Assembly (NCBI RefSeq): GCF_003061515.1
Contig: NZ_CP028924.1
Location: 1,054,001-1,118,000, forward strand
Direction of reading: 5' to 3'
Origin: Colwellia sp. Arc7-D
GTDB taxonomy: Bacteria > Pseudomonadota > Gammaproteobacteria > Enterobacterales > Alteromonadaceae
DNA length: 64,000 nucleotides
Part shown: positions 49,284 to 58,303 of the stretch, in pieces
Layout: each line of letters begins with the position of its first letter
Numbering within the stretch: position 1 is the first letter of the stretch
Notes under the pieces: model-generated
What the model was told of the DNA's origin: nothing
Database searches by the model: none
What the model saw: only the letters and a program-made list of their open reading frames with translations
Translations under genes and position numbers: made by a program

Positions 49284-50189
49284 ATGGAAAAGACTGAAGC
49301 TTGGTCATTATACTGGCAAAATAACCATCAAGAGAGCTGTATTACAAAGAGTAATACAGAAGACCATGTCATACTTTCAGATATTTGGCGGTGTTTTTCA
49401 TTACAGTTAAGCCATTATTCAACTGTGCTAGATTTAGCAACGGGTAATGGCAGTGTTGCAAGGCGTTTATTACAATTTAATAAAAGCCTAAAAGTTACCG
49501 CAGTTGATCGCGCCTCTATAGACCCCAAAAAATACACTGATGCAAGTGTGCTGCTAAGTACCGTTCATTTTATTCCTGATATAAATATTCAAAAACTCCC
49601 ATTTGACGATTGTGTGTTTGACGCTGTGACAAGTCAATTTGGCTTAGAGTATTCAAAACTCAATTTATCTACCCCTGAACTAGTGAGAGTTTTAAAGCAT
49701 AAAGGACAATTTTTGTTTGTTATTCACCATGAAGATAGTGAAGTAGTCATTCCTGCAAAGGATAAAATAAAGGAGTTTAATTTACTGCTTACAAGTGGCT
49801 TATTGGAAAATTTTGAGTTGTTTTTAGCTGGGTCTTTGAGTTTGCAACAATTGAATGAAAATGGAGAGAAAATTCTTAACAATGCTGCTTGGGTCAAAAG
49901 TAATGCCATCACAGGTCAGGTCTTTTTAGCAATTGATAAGCTTATTCAACTTAAAAATAAAAACCAAAATCTTGTCGTTATAATGGAAGCATTCCAAAAT
50001 ATGAAGGCAAGAATTGATGCAGAAAACTCGAGATTAAATCAATTGATTTTAGCGTCTTTATCGAAAGATAAAGTGAAGAAGCTCTGTACTTCACTTGAAA
50101 AGTTAGGCACTAAAGTATCTTTTAAATTGATACAGTTGAATGACAATGCAGGTGTTATGGGCTGGAAAATCAGGGGTTATAAGTTATGA
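49284..50189 (+). CDS. Class I SAM-dependent methyltransferase
   Basis: A 301-residue protein with the SAM-binding motif I VLDLATGNGSVARRLL (about residues 49-64), an acidic end of strand 2 (VTAVDRAS), and a motif IV-like region DDCVFDAVTSQFGLEYS. The C-terminal half is helical and lacks a recognised specificity domain. It is translationally coupled to the TPR-oxygenase upstream and overlaps the beta-hydroxylase gene downstream by 4 bases. The methyl acceptor is unknown. Confidence 0.85.
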   Translation: MEKTEAWSLYWQNNHQESCITKSNTEDHVILSDIWRCFSLQLSHYSTVLDLATGNGSVARRLLQFNKSLKVTAVDRASIDPKKYTDASVLLSTVHFIPDINIQKLPFDDCVFDAVTSQFGLEYSKLNLSTPELVRVLKHKGQFLFVIHHEDSEVVIPAKDKIKEFNLLLTSGLLENFELFLAGSLSLQQLNENGEKILNNAAWVKSNAITGQVFLAIDKLIQLKNKNQNLVVIMEAFQNMKARIDAENSRLNQLILASLSKDKVKKLCTSLEKLGTKVSFKLIQLNDNAGVMGWKIRGYKL

Positions 50190-51355
50190 GCAAAAAACGG
50201 TTATTAGAACAAGTAGATCAGGCATTTAATAGCCAGAATAACCAAAAGGGGTTGGAATTATTAAGAGAATACATCGCTACAAATGATAAAGACTTAGAGC
50301 AGCTATATCGACTAGCCATAATTGAAGAGCAAATTGGCGAGACAAAAAATGCTGGAAATGCGTATTTAGCTTGCATAAAACATGACAAGCGGCTTTTGAA
50401 AGCCTACCTTTATGGTGGTTACTTTTTCCAACAAATCGGCGAGCTAGAAAAAGCTTTAGCTTTATACTCATTAGGTAATGATATTGATGCTAGGTTGACT
50501 TTAATGCATCAAAACGAAAAGCTTTCTTATGAAACCCGGGTAAGATCTCATCACGCAAATAAGGCACTACGTTCTCACTTCACTAAACTACACTCACAAA
50601 GTGTTGAATCTACAAAGGGCAGCACAAGAATAGCAAACGCTATATGGCCACAAACTCATAATGAGCAGGTAAATTACCTAACAGATGGTCAAAAACCACA
50701 TTTATTCTACATTCCTGAACTTGAAGCTAAGCCTATCCATGAGAGTAACCAATTTGATTGGTGCCAATTACTTGAAGAAAGCTTTGATGACTTAACTGAT
50801 GAGTTTGTTAAGCTCCTGAGTTTAATTGAGCAAAAAGGCATGCCATATTTAGATGGTAGTTATAAAGTAAAAGGTTTTGAATCATTAGTAGGATCAAAAA
50901 ATTGGACAGCACTCAATATATATAAAGATGGCGTAGCTAATAATAGTTTATTGTCATTAATGCCTAAAACAGCAAAAATATTGGCAGGCATCCCTTTATA
51001 TAAGGTCGATGGCAAACCATTTGAGGTGTTTTTTTCGTTGTTAAAAGCCGGACAGCATATCCAGCCGCACTTTGGGCAGTCTAATCATAGTTTGACAGTA
51101 CATTTACCCATTATTGTACCAAAAGGCGGTTATTTAACCGTAGCAAATGAAATTAGGGCGTGGCAAAAAGGTAAAGTCATTATTTTTGATGACTCTTATA
51201 TACATGAAGCTATTAATCCTTCAGAAGAAGATCGCGTGGTGATGATATTCTCTATCTGGCACCCTGATTTATCTATAGAAGAACAAAGGTCTATTTTAGC
51301 GAGTTTTCAAGCTCGCAGCCAATGGTTAGAGGCTAGGAGTCAGCATTTACTTTGA
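50186..51355 (+). CDS. TPR protein with aspartyl/asparaginyl beta-hydroxylase domain
   Basis: The N-terminal part (about 1-120) has TPR-like helices (LYRLAIIEEQIGETKNAGNAYLACI). The C-terminal part shows the Asp/Asn beta-hydroxylase blocks: QHIQPHFGQSNHSLTVHLPI with metal and 2OG-site His residues, WQKGKVIIFDDSYIHEAIN with the distal His, and RVVMIFSIWHP. All expected residues are present, so it is probably active. The protein or small-molecule target is unknown. Its 3' end overlaps the convergent sulfotransferase gene by 16 bases. Confidence 0.85.
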   Translation: MSKKRLLEQVDQAFNSQNNQKGLELLREYIATNDKDLEQLYRLAIIEEQIGETKNAGNAYLACIKHDKRLLKAYLYGGYFFQQIGELEKALALYSLGNDIDARLTLMHQNEKLSYETRVRSHHANKALRSHFTKLHSQSVESTKGSTRIANAIWPQTHNEQVNYLTDGQKPHLFYIPELEAKPIHESNQFDWCQLLEESFDDLTDEFVKLLSLIEQKGMPYLDGSYKVKGFESLVGSKNWTALNIYKDGVANNSLLSLMPKTAKILAGIPLYKVDGKPFEVFFSLLKAGQHIQPHFGQSNHSLTVHLPIIVPKGGYLTVANEIRAWQKGKVIIFDDSYIHEAINPSEEDRVVMIFSIWHPDLSIEEQRSILASFQARSQWLEARSQHLL

Positions 51356-53181
51356 GTTAATTGATTATAAAGCTGTCTAAATGTTGATAACTCTTCTTCA
51401 TAATGTCGAGCAAAGTTTTGTTTGCTGGTATTAATTGGCTGCCGTACTTGCAGCTCACTAAAGGTGAAACTATTAACATGCTTTTTGTGAAAATTTAGAT
51501 AATCATCATGCCAATCTAGATTACAAAACTTAAAGATCAACCTCGCTTCATCTTTAGGTAAAGTCGTTAGCTGATTATAACTTACATCAATAACTTGTTC
51601 TGGGAAGCTGTCTCGCCAAAAGTCCATTAGCTTATTTGCTTGAAATATTGCATGGGCAATATTCTTTAAATTAGCTGCATAATTATGATGTGGAGCAAAG
51701 GGTTGAGAGAAAATTGATAATGCTAAATCTTCAGGCGTCCTTCTCATTTGAATGACTTTAACTTGTTCAAAAATAGATAATATAGCGCCCACATAACGAA
51801 AGTTATGAGGCATTTTATCTACTATAATGTCTGCGTTTAGTGCCGTTTTACTGTTATATGAACGCTGCATTTCAATTCTATTTTGACTAAAAAAATCATC
51901 CCAATTGGTTTCAATGTTTTCTTTTTGCGCATTAACTTTGTTTTCAATAAATAATGCTAGTGCTTCATTTTCGCCACTACTTTCTATATTCGGATGCTGA
52001 GATAACATTCGATCCATTAACGTTGTGCCAGATCTGGGCATACCGACAATAAAAATATGGCTAGGGGTTAACTGTTTTATTTTATTTGAAGAGGTAACTT
52101 GCTGAAGAAATTGATTATGCTCTTCAGCACTAGGAAGGTCATAGGTTAAATTAAGACGTTGAATAATATCCTTTTGCAAATTATTGGCTTTACTAAAACA
52201 GCGAAAAGCCAGTTGGTATTGCGCTAATTTTTCATAGGCTTTTGCTAAAATGAATAAATTTTGTTGGTTCTGAAAATTATTATCTATCGAGTCATCCAAA
52301 AGGTGCGATAAACAAGTTATTGCTTGTTGATGTTGTGCACCAATTTCTTGTTTAGCGCCCCAAGCAATATAGCTATTTGGATTCATTTTTAAGGCGTTGT
52401 CAGCGGCAATTAATGCCGACGCTTGAGCATTTTCAAAACGACAAACGCGTATTTCAATTTCATATCTAGTCAAACTAGTATCGTTCAGGGCTATAGCTTT
52501 GTCTAATTGGACTCTTGCTAGCTTTACATCACGAGCAAGAATATATAAGTCAGCAAATTTTAAGAAGTTAATACTATTAACTGGAGTGTGTTTAAGAAAA
52601 GTGTCAAATGCGTTAATGGCATTTTTATACTGCCTCAACTTTGCGTAACAAATGGAAAGGTTTTTTTGTATAACAGCCTGTTGTGACGATAACATGCCTA
52701 TCTTTTGCCATAGAGCTACTGCTTTATTCCAATGGTCAGATTGCATATATGCTTGAGCACAAATTATTTTTGTTTGGGGATTATTGTTTTCATATTTTGT
52801 CGCTATTTCAAGTGATAATTCTGGTTGCTTGATTGACAGAGCTAAATGAGAAAATGAATTTATAATGTGGGCATCGTTGGGTAATCGATCTTTAATACCT
52901 GCGATTAACGCTAAAACTAAATCAGATTTATTTGCAGCATTTAAACACATAGCATAATTAAGCGTAATATCTAGTGCGAAAGGCTCTTTAGCTAGCGCAT
53001 CCTTAAATAATGGTATGGCTCGTTCAAATTGTTTAGTCTGAGCATATAAAGTTGCTAAGCCATAAGTTGCGTCATTATTATTGTATTCATTAATAATTTT
53101 CAAATATGCTATTTCAGCCACTTCAAATTGTTTTTGTTGATGGGCAGATTCTGCTATTTTTAACGATTCACTTAAAGTCAT
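51340..53181 (-). CDS. TPR-containing sulfotransferase
   Basis: An array of TPR units (about residues 1-345) precedes a PAPS-dependent sulfotransferase domain. The 5'-phosphosulfate loop is IFIVGMPRSGTTLMDRMLSQHP (about residue 380) and the 3'-phosphate segment is QMRRTPEDLALSIF. This layout is typical of bacterial tyrosyl-protein-sulfotransferase-like proteins, whose targets are mostly unknown. The start MTLSES at 53181 is preferred over an upstream in-frame start at 53226. It lies on the opposite strand inside the cassette. Confidence 0.85.
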   Translation of the reverse strand: MTLSESLKIAESAHQQKQFEVAEIAYLKIINEYNNNDATYGLATLYAQTKQFERAIPLFKDALAKEPFALDITLNYAMCLNAANKSDLVLALIAGIKDRLPNDAHIINSFSHLALSIKQPELSLEIATKYENNNPQTKIICAQAYMQSDHWNKAVALWQKIGMLSSQQAVIQKNLSICYAKLRQYKNAINAFDTFLKHTPVNSINFLKFADLYILARDVKLARVQLDKAIALNDTSLTRYEIEIRVCRFENAQASALIAADNALKMNPNSYIAWGAKQEIGAQHQQAITCLSHLLDDSIDNNFQNQQNLFILAKAYEKLAQYQLAFRCFSKANNLQKDIIQRLNLTYDLPSAEEHNQFLQQVTSSNKIKQLTPSHIFIVGMPRSGTTLMDRMLSQHPNIESSGENEALALFIENKVNAQKENIETNWDDFFSQNRIEMQRSYNSKTALNADIIVDKMPHNFRYVGAILSIFEQVKVIQMRRTPEDLALSIFSQPFAPHHNYAANLKNIAHAIFQANKLMDFWRDSFPEQVIDVSYNQLTTLPKDEARLIFKFCNLDWHDDYLNFHKKHVNSFTFSELQVRQPINTSKQNFARHYEEELSTFRQLYNQLTQSKC

Positions 53182-53311
53182 AGGGCAATGTTTTATTGGT
53201 GTATGCGACAAGAGTAACAAACACATAGTGGTTATTTAATATATGCATGTGATAATACAGTAAAATTATGCGCTAATAAAAGTGTTTCACAGGAAAACCT
53301 TGAGGTAAAAG

Positions 53312-54043
53312 ATGAAATTATCTTTGAATAAAACTAAAGATATAGCAAAACTCAAGCAGAGCTATTTAAATGATGGTTATGTAAAGTTAGAGACAGCCCT
53401 AACAAATAAAACTGCGAACTTTATCCATGATAAAATATCAGTTCAAGAGCAATGGAACTTAGTATTTAAAAACAATGGCATTCATCAAGACTCAAATAGT
53501 TTAGATGTAGAAAGTTGGGATGATAGCCATAAAAATAATCTGATAAAGTTAGTGCATAAACAAGCGGAAAATGATTTTCAGTACTTTTATGAAACCATTC
53601 CAATTTACGATATTTACTATGATAACTTAATGCCGCAACATTTTTTCAACGACATTGTTAAATTTTTAAACAGTGAGTTGGTATTAAATTACTTTAGAGA
53701 GGTACTAGATGCACCAGAGATCACTTTTTTAGATGCGCAAATCACTCGATTTAAGGCCGGTCACTTTCTTAGTTGCCATAATGACGATGTTAAGGGCAAA
53801 AACAGAATAGCGGCATTTGTCATTAATTTAACAAAAGACTGGTGTGTTGATTGGGGTGGGGCGCTTCATATACTTAATAGTAATTTAGAAATTGAAAAAA
53901 GTTTTTCTCCATCGTTTAATGAAATAAACGTTTTTAAAGTACCAGTTAATCATCTCGTTGGTTATGTCTCACCTTTTGCAACAGGTCATAGACTATCCAT
54001 AACAGGGTGGCTTAGAAGTGGCGAAAACCCAAAAGAATTATAG
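53312..54043 (+). CDS. 2OG-Fe(II) oxygenase (prolyl-hydroxylase-like), first of two
   Basis: A 243-residue single-domain oxygenase. Iron ligands HXD are in FLSCHNDD, the distal His in VNHLVGYV, and the 2OG-binding Arg in GHRLSITGW, with a GGALHIL strand between. It resembles prolyl 4-hydroxylase/Ofd1-type enzymes. A clear paralogue follows 7 bases downstream. Ribosome site TTGAGGTAAAAG precedes the ATG. It is divergent from the sulfotransferase gene (130-base gap). Confidence 0.85.
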   Translation: MKLSLNKTKDIAKLKQSYLNDGYVKLETALTNKTANFIHDKISVQEQWNLVFKNNGIHQDSNSLDVESWDDSHKNNLIKLVHKQAENDFQYFYETIPIYDIYYDNLMPQHFFNDIVKFLNSELVLNYFREVLDAPEITFLDAQITRFKAGHFLSCHNDDVKGKNRIAAFVINLTKDWCVDWGGALHILNSNLEIEKSFSPSFNEINVFKVPVNHLVGYVSPFATGHRLSITGWLRSGENPKEL

Positions 54044-54050
54044 GTATTAA

Positions 54051-54743
54051 ATGACTATTCAAATAAAAAACATTACAAACATATCAACATTAAAAGATGA
54101 ATTTTCTAAAAATGGTATTGTCAGAGTGTTTGATTTTTTAGCGCAACCTGACCTAGATAAATTAAAAATATCATTGGAAACTAAAGTAGACTTTGCTAAT
54201 GCTTTTCACTTAAATGGACAAAATAGGCAAGCTACTGATGCTGAAATCAAAGCATTACCAGTGACAACACAAAATCAATTGTATAAAGACATCCATAAGC
54301 TGGCAGCTAACGGGGGTGGTTTTTTATACGGGCGACATAAAATAGAACAAAACTCATTAATAGAGTTGCGTAACTTTTTAGGACTATTGAATTCAGAAAA
54401 TACGCTGGAGGTTATTAAAGAAATTACCAGTAACTCTGAATTAAATTTCGCGGATGGCCAGGCAACTCGATATCGCAGAGGTGACTTTTTAACACGCCAT
54501 ATTGATAATATTCCCGGAGAGACAAGACGTATTGCCTACGTGCTAGGTTTTACTGAAGGTTGGCATCCAGACTGTGGTGGGTTGTTACAGTTTTATGAAA
54601 AAGATGGAACCCCAATGAGATCTTGGTCTCCTGCATTTAATTCATTAACATTATTTAATGTTGATAAAGTACATTCAGTGACCTCTATTGCCCCATTTTC
54701 ACCTAAAAATCGATATTCAATTACCGGCTGGTTTCGAGCCTGA
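54051..54743 (+). CDS. 2OG-Fe(II) oxygenase (prolyl-hydroxylase-like), second of two
   Basis: A 230-residue paralogue of the preceding gene. It carries the same residues: HXD in FLTRHIDN, GGLLQFY, distal His in KVHSVTSI and Arg in NRYSITGWF. The two have drifted well apart outside the core (for example DGQATRYRRGDF here and DAQITRFKAGHF in the first), so the duplication is old and they may have different targets. It is the last gene of the cassette before a 496-base gap. Confidence 0.85.
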   Translation: MTIQIKNITNISTLKDEFSKNGIVRVFDFLAQPDLDKLKISLETKVDFANAFHLNGQNRQATDAEIKALPVTTQNQLYKDIHKLAANGGGFLYGRHKIEQNSLIELRNFLGLLNSENTLEVIKEITSNSELNFADGQATRYRRGDFLTRHIDNIPGETRRIAYVLGFTEGWHPDCGGLLQFYEKDGTPMRSWSPAFNSLTLFNVDKVHSVTSIAPFSPKNRYSITGWFRA

Positions 54744-55239
54744 TATTCATTTAAATATCCTCAAATTAAAGGGTGAAATTCACTTTAGATTAGCTTGTTA
54801 TTCTAGCATTCACCCAATTTTAACGAAGTTAATTACTACTCCCCTGATATTAGTGAAGTTTAATTATTGTTCAATTAAGAAGCAAAAGAGAGGAATTAAG
54901 CGCCAATTCACTAATATCGTTTGACTTACTACGAAAGAGTTAGTAAAACATAGGGAGCACATATTTTTACAATTAAGAGGACTTCTGTAACATCGATTAA
55001 ATCAATCTTGTTCTTTATTAAATGAATATATTGTTCTATTCTCGTTACGAAAGGTTTACTTTACTTGTTAAAAGTAAAATAAGCAGACTTTTAAATGTAC
55101 TTAGTTGACAGTTAGGCTGTCCTCTGGGAATATTGCATGGTTTTATTCTAAACAAATTAAAACTTAAAATGGCAGATTATTAAATTTGCGTTAACAATAA
55201 AGTTTGTTATCAAAATTCAATAGCAATTGGTTGGGAACT
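54744..55239. other. Gene-free stretch before the TonB2-type operon
   Basis: No supported coding region. A 78-codon open frame at 54688-54924 overlaps the preceding gene and has no family features. An AT-rich inverted repeat (TTTACTT, five bases, AAGTAAA, at 55060-55078) lies about 160 bases before the DUF3450 gene and may be regulatory. Otherwise nothing clear is seen. Confidence 0.5.
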
Positions 55240-56019
55240 ATGTCCAAATTAAGCAAGAAAAGCCTTATCGCATCGACGATAATCGGCGCACTAGCATTTT
55301 CAGCAAGCAACTTCGCTGCTGCAGACGCATTAACAGATCTACAAAAAGCCGAAGCTCAAATTTTTAAAGCTTCAAGCAAATCACAAAGCAAAATCGACAA
55401 TATCTATGGTCAAACTCAAGAGCTACTAGCTGAGTACCGTAATACAGTTGACGAAGCTGATGTGTTAAAAGGTTATAACGATCACGTTCAGCTTATGGTT
55501 GACGATCAAAAAGCCAACATTCAATCTTTACAAAATCAAATTGCTGGTATAGATAAAACCAAGCAAGGCGTAGTGCCATTGATGTATAAAATGATTGACA
55601 CATTAGACAAGTTTGTTGACCTTGATGTTCCTATGAACATTGATGCACGTAAAGAGCGTATTGCTGGTTTACGTGATGTAATGGGTGACTCAGACGTTTC
55701 AGTATCTGAACAGTTTCGTTTAGTACTTGAAGCTTATGAAATTGAAGCCAGTTACGGCACTATATTCGGTGTGTATCAAGGTGAGCTTGACTTAGGTGAT
55801 CGTATGATTACTGCAGACTTTGTCCACATGGGACGTATTTCATTTGTTGCTCAATCTCTTGACATGAAAAACTCTTGGGTTTGGAACAATGATAAACGCG
55901 CATGGGAAGCTTTAGGTGACGAATACTTGAAACCTGTAACTGATGCCGTTCGTATGGCTCGTAAGCAATTACCACTTGATTTAGCTAAACTACCAGTATT
56001 TGCAGCAGGAGAAAAATAA
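55240..56019 (+). CDS. DUF3450 periplasmic coiled-coil protein of a TonB2-type system
   Basis: A 259-residue protein with a signal peptide (SLIASTIIGALAFSASNFAAA), then a long coiled coil (about 28-120) and a globular end with RISFVAQSLDMKNSWVWNNDKRAWE. This matches DUF3450, regularly encoded first in operons with ExbB, ExbD and TonB in Vibrio, Shewanella and relatives. The start MSKLSKK at 55240 fits the signal peptide; a TTG at 55204 does not. It abuts exbB1. Confidence 0.88.
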   Translation: MSKLSKKSLIASTIIGALAFSASNFAAADALTDLQKAEAQIFKASSKSQSKIDNIYGQTQELLAEYRNTVDEADVLKGYNDHVQLMVDDQKANIQSLQNQIAGIDKTKQGVVPLMYKMIDTLDKFVDLDVPMNIDARKERIAGLRDVMGDSDVSVSEQFRLVLEAYEIEASYGTIFGVYQGELDLGDRMITADFVHMGRISFVAQSLDMKNSWVWNNDKRAWEALGDEYLKPVTDAVRMARKQLPLDLAKLPVFAAGEK

Positions 56020-57362
56020 TGAAAAAAGTTATTAATTTAGTATTATTTGCTGCTTCAATGACAGTAGCAGCTTCAGCGTCAGCTAATCAGTTAGATGACT
56101 TGTTAAAACAAGTTAAAAATGACCGTATTTCTGAAGCTAAAATTGATAAAAAACGTGAAGCGGAATTTACTTCTGCACGTGCTGACAAACAAGCTTTATT
56201 GAATAAAGCTAAAAAAGATTTAGCAGACCAACAAGCTCGTAATAAGCGTTTAACTAAAGAATATGCTGATAACGAAATTACCTTAGCGCAGAAAGCTGTA
56301 GAGCTAGACAACGCTCAAGGTACATTAGGTGAAATGTTCGGTGTAAGTCGTGCAGCTGCAGCTAATGCTTACGGTTCAATCGTAACGTCACTTGTTTCAG
56401 CTGAATACCCAGGTCGTGGTGCAGCTTTAGACAAAATCGCTAACTCTAAAGCGATTCCTGAACTTGAGCAACTTGAAGAACTTTGGTTTGCACTTCAAAC
56501 TGAAATGACTCAATCAGGTGAAATTTCTAAGTTTACTACTGAAGTAACTAACTTAGATGGTTCAAAGTCTACTGAATCTGTTACACGTATCGGTACTTTC
56601 AACTTAGTATCTGAAAATGGCTACTTAAACTACAACGATGAAGTGGGTCAAGTACAACCACTAGCTAAACAACCTGCAGGTTACATTGCTGGTGCAGCTT
56701 CATCATTCTTCGGTGTAACTTCAGGTTACGCTCCTTTATATGTGGATCCATCTCGTGGTGCTATCTTAACGCTTGAAACGCGTAAGAAAACATTAATGGA
56801 ATTCTACCATGAAGGTAAAGAAGTTGGTTATGCCATTACTGTATTGTTATTTTTTGGTCTACTTATTGCTCTAGAGCGTATGATAGTTCTTGGTGCTATG
56901 AGTTCTAAAATTAAAGCTCAAGAGAAGAACCTTGACCAACCTAATGACAACAACCCACTTGGTCGCTTATTAAAAGTGTACTTTGAAAACAAGTCGGTTG
57001 ATGCAGAAACACTTGAACTTAAACTTGATGAAGCTATTTTACGCGAAACACCAAAAGTTGACCGCGGTATTAACTTAATCAAAATGTTCGCTGCAATTGC
57101 ACCACTAATGGGTCTATTAGGTACAGTAATCGGTATGATTATGACCTTCCAAACGATTACATTATTTGGTACAGGTGACCCGAAAATTATGGCGGGTAAC
57201 ATCTCTCTTGCACTTGTAACAACTGCCCTAGGTTTGATTTGTGCATTGCCACTTATCCTAATCCACAGCATTGTTGCTGGTAGAAGTAAGTCTGTATTAC
57301 AAAAATTAGACGAGCAAAGCGCTGGCTTAATCGCAGCGATTGCCGAGAAGGAGTCTAAATAA
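56019..57362 (+). CDS. Large MotA/TolQ/ExbB proton-channel protein (TtpC-like)
   Basis: A 447-residue protein. A signal peptide and a periplasmic coiled-coil domain (about residues 23-260) precede the ExbB domain with three membrane helices (GYAITVLLFFGLLIALERM; MFAAIAPLMGLLGTVIGMIMTF; ISLALVTTALGLICALPLILI). Normal ExbB is about 230 residues; the extended N-terminus is that of TtpC, an essential part of Vibrio TonB2 systems. It overlaps the DUF3450 gene and the next exbB by one base each. Confidence 0.9.
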   Translation: MKKVINLVLFAASMTVAASASANQLDDLLKQVKNDRISEAKIDKKREAEFTSARADKQALLNKAKKDLADQQARNKRLTKEYADNEITLAQKAVELDNAQGTLGEMFGVSRAAAANAYGSIVTSLVSAEYPGRGAALDKIANSKAIPELEQLEELWFALQTEMTQSGEISKFTTEVTNLDGSKSTESVTRIGTFNLVSENGYLNYNDEVGQVQPLAKQPAGYIAGAASSFFGVTSGYAPLYVDPSRGAILTLETRKKTLMEFYHEGKEVGYAITVLLFFGLLIALERMIVLGAMSSKIKAQEKNLDQPNDNNPLGRLLKVYFENKSVDAETLELKLDEAILRETPKVDRGINLIKMFAAIAPLMGLLGTVIGMIMTFQTITLFGTGDPKIMAGNISLALVTTALGLICALPLILIHSIVAGRSKSVLQKLDEQSAGLIAAIAEKESK

Positions 57363-57886
57363 TGTTATTCCTGATAGAGCTTTGGGAATCTGTCAGGAGT
57401 TTTATTGCGACTGGCGGTAACGTGCTTTACGTTGTTGCCTTCGCTCTCTTATTGATGTGGATAATGATGATAGAGCGTTATTGGTTCTTATCAAAAGTTT
57501 ATCCAAAAATGAAAGACGATATCGTCGGACGTTGGGATGCGAGAGAAGATACTACTTCTTGGTATGCACATCGAATTAGAGATACTTGGATCTCCGAAGC
57601 GACAGAACTACTAGAGCAACGTATGCTCACAATTAGAACCTTGGTGGCAATGTGTCCACTCATTGGTTTACTTGGTACCGTAACCGGCATGATCGGTGTG
57701 TTTGAAGTAATGGCACAACAAGGTACTGGTAATCCGCGTCTGATGGCGTCTGGTATATCAATGGCAACAATCCCGACAATGGCGGGTATGGTTGCAGCTT
57801 TATCAGGTGTGTTTTTCAGTTCAAGGTTAGACGCTAAAGTTAAACTAGCAAAGGCTAAACTGGTTGACAGTTTACCTCATCACTAG
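57362..57886 (+). CDS. exbB: Biopolymer transport protein ExbB (second, short)
   Basis: A 174-residue MotA/TolQ/ExbB protein with three membrane helices, including the conserved pair TLVAMCPLIGLLGTVTGMIGVFEVM and MATIPTMAGMVAALSGVFFSS. With ExbD it forms the proton-driven motor that energises TonB. Such operons typically carry both a TtpC-like and a short ExbB. It is followed by exbD after 12 bases. Confidence 0.93.
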   Translation: MLFLIELWESVRSFIATGGNVLYVVAFALLLMWIMMIERYWFLSKVYPKMKDDIVGRWDAREDTTSWYAHRIRDTWISEATELLEQRMLTIRTLVAMCPLIGLLGTVTGMIGVFEVMAQQGTGNPRLMASGISMATIPTMAGMVAALSGVFFSSRLDAKVKLAKAKLVDSLPHH

Positions 57887-57898
57887 AGAGATATTCGA

Positions 57899-58300
57899 AT
57901 GGCACGTAAACGTATTCGTGAAGACGAAGAAGCAGTAATAGATATGACACCGATGCTTGACATCGTATTCATCATGCTGATTTTCTTTATCGTAACTACT
58001 TCTTTTGTAAAAGAAGCTGGTATTGAAGTTAATAAACCTAAAGCGGCTAATCAGTCTAAACAAAAGTCAGCTAATATCTTTGTTGCAATAAAAGATAATG
58101 GCGAGATCTGGTTAGACAAGCGTCGTGTAGATGTTGAGCGCGTAGCGGCCAATATTGAAAAATTATTGGCTGAGCAACCAACTGATGTTGTAATCATTCA
58201 AGCTGACAAAGACGCGAAACATGGTGTTGTTGTTAAAGTAATGGATGCAATTAAAGAAGCGGGCATAGACAGAATTTCTATCGCTGCAGCTAAGGGGTAG
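57899..58300 (+). CDS. exbD: Biopolymer transport protein ExbD
   Basis: A 133-residue protein with one membrane helix (about residues 20-41) holding the conserved proton-carrying Asp in MTPMLDIVFIMLIFFIV. The periplasmic part ends in the usual ADKDAKHGVVVKVMDAIKEAGI block. It works with ExbB and TonB and is encoded between them. Confidence 0.95.
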   Translation: MARKRIREDEEAVIDMTPMLDIVFIMLIFFIVTTSFVKEAGIEVNKPKAANQSKQKSANIFVAIKDNGEIWLDKRRVDVERVAANIEKLLAEQPTDVVIIQADKDAKHGVVVKVMDAIKEAGIDRISIAAAKG

Positions 58301-58303
58301 TCT

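Noticed and set aside
54688..54924. 78-codon open frame after the last oxygenase
   Set aside because: It starts inside the preceding gene in another frame and has no recognisable domain or ribosome site.
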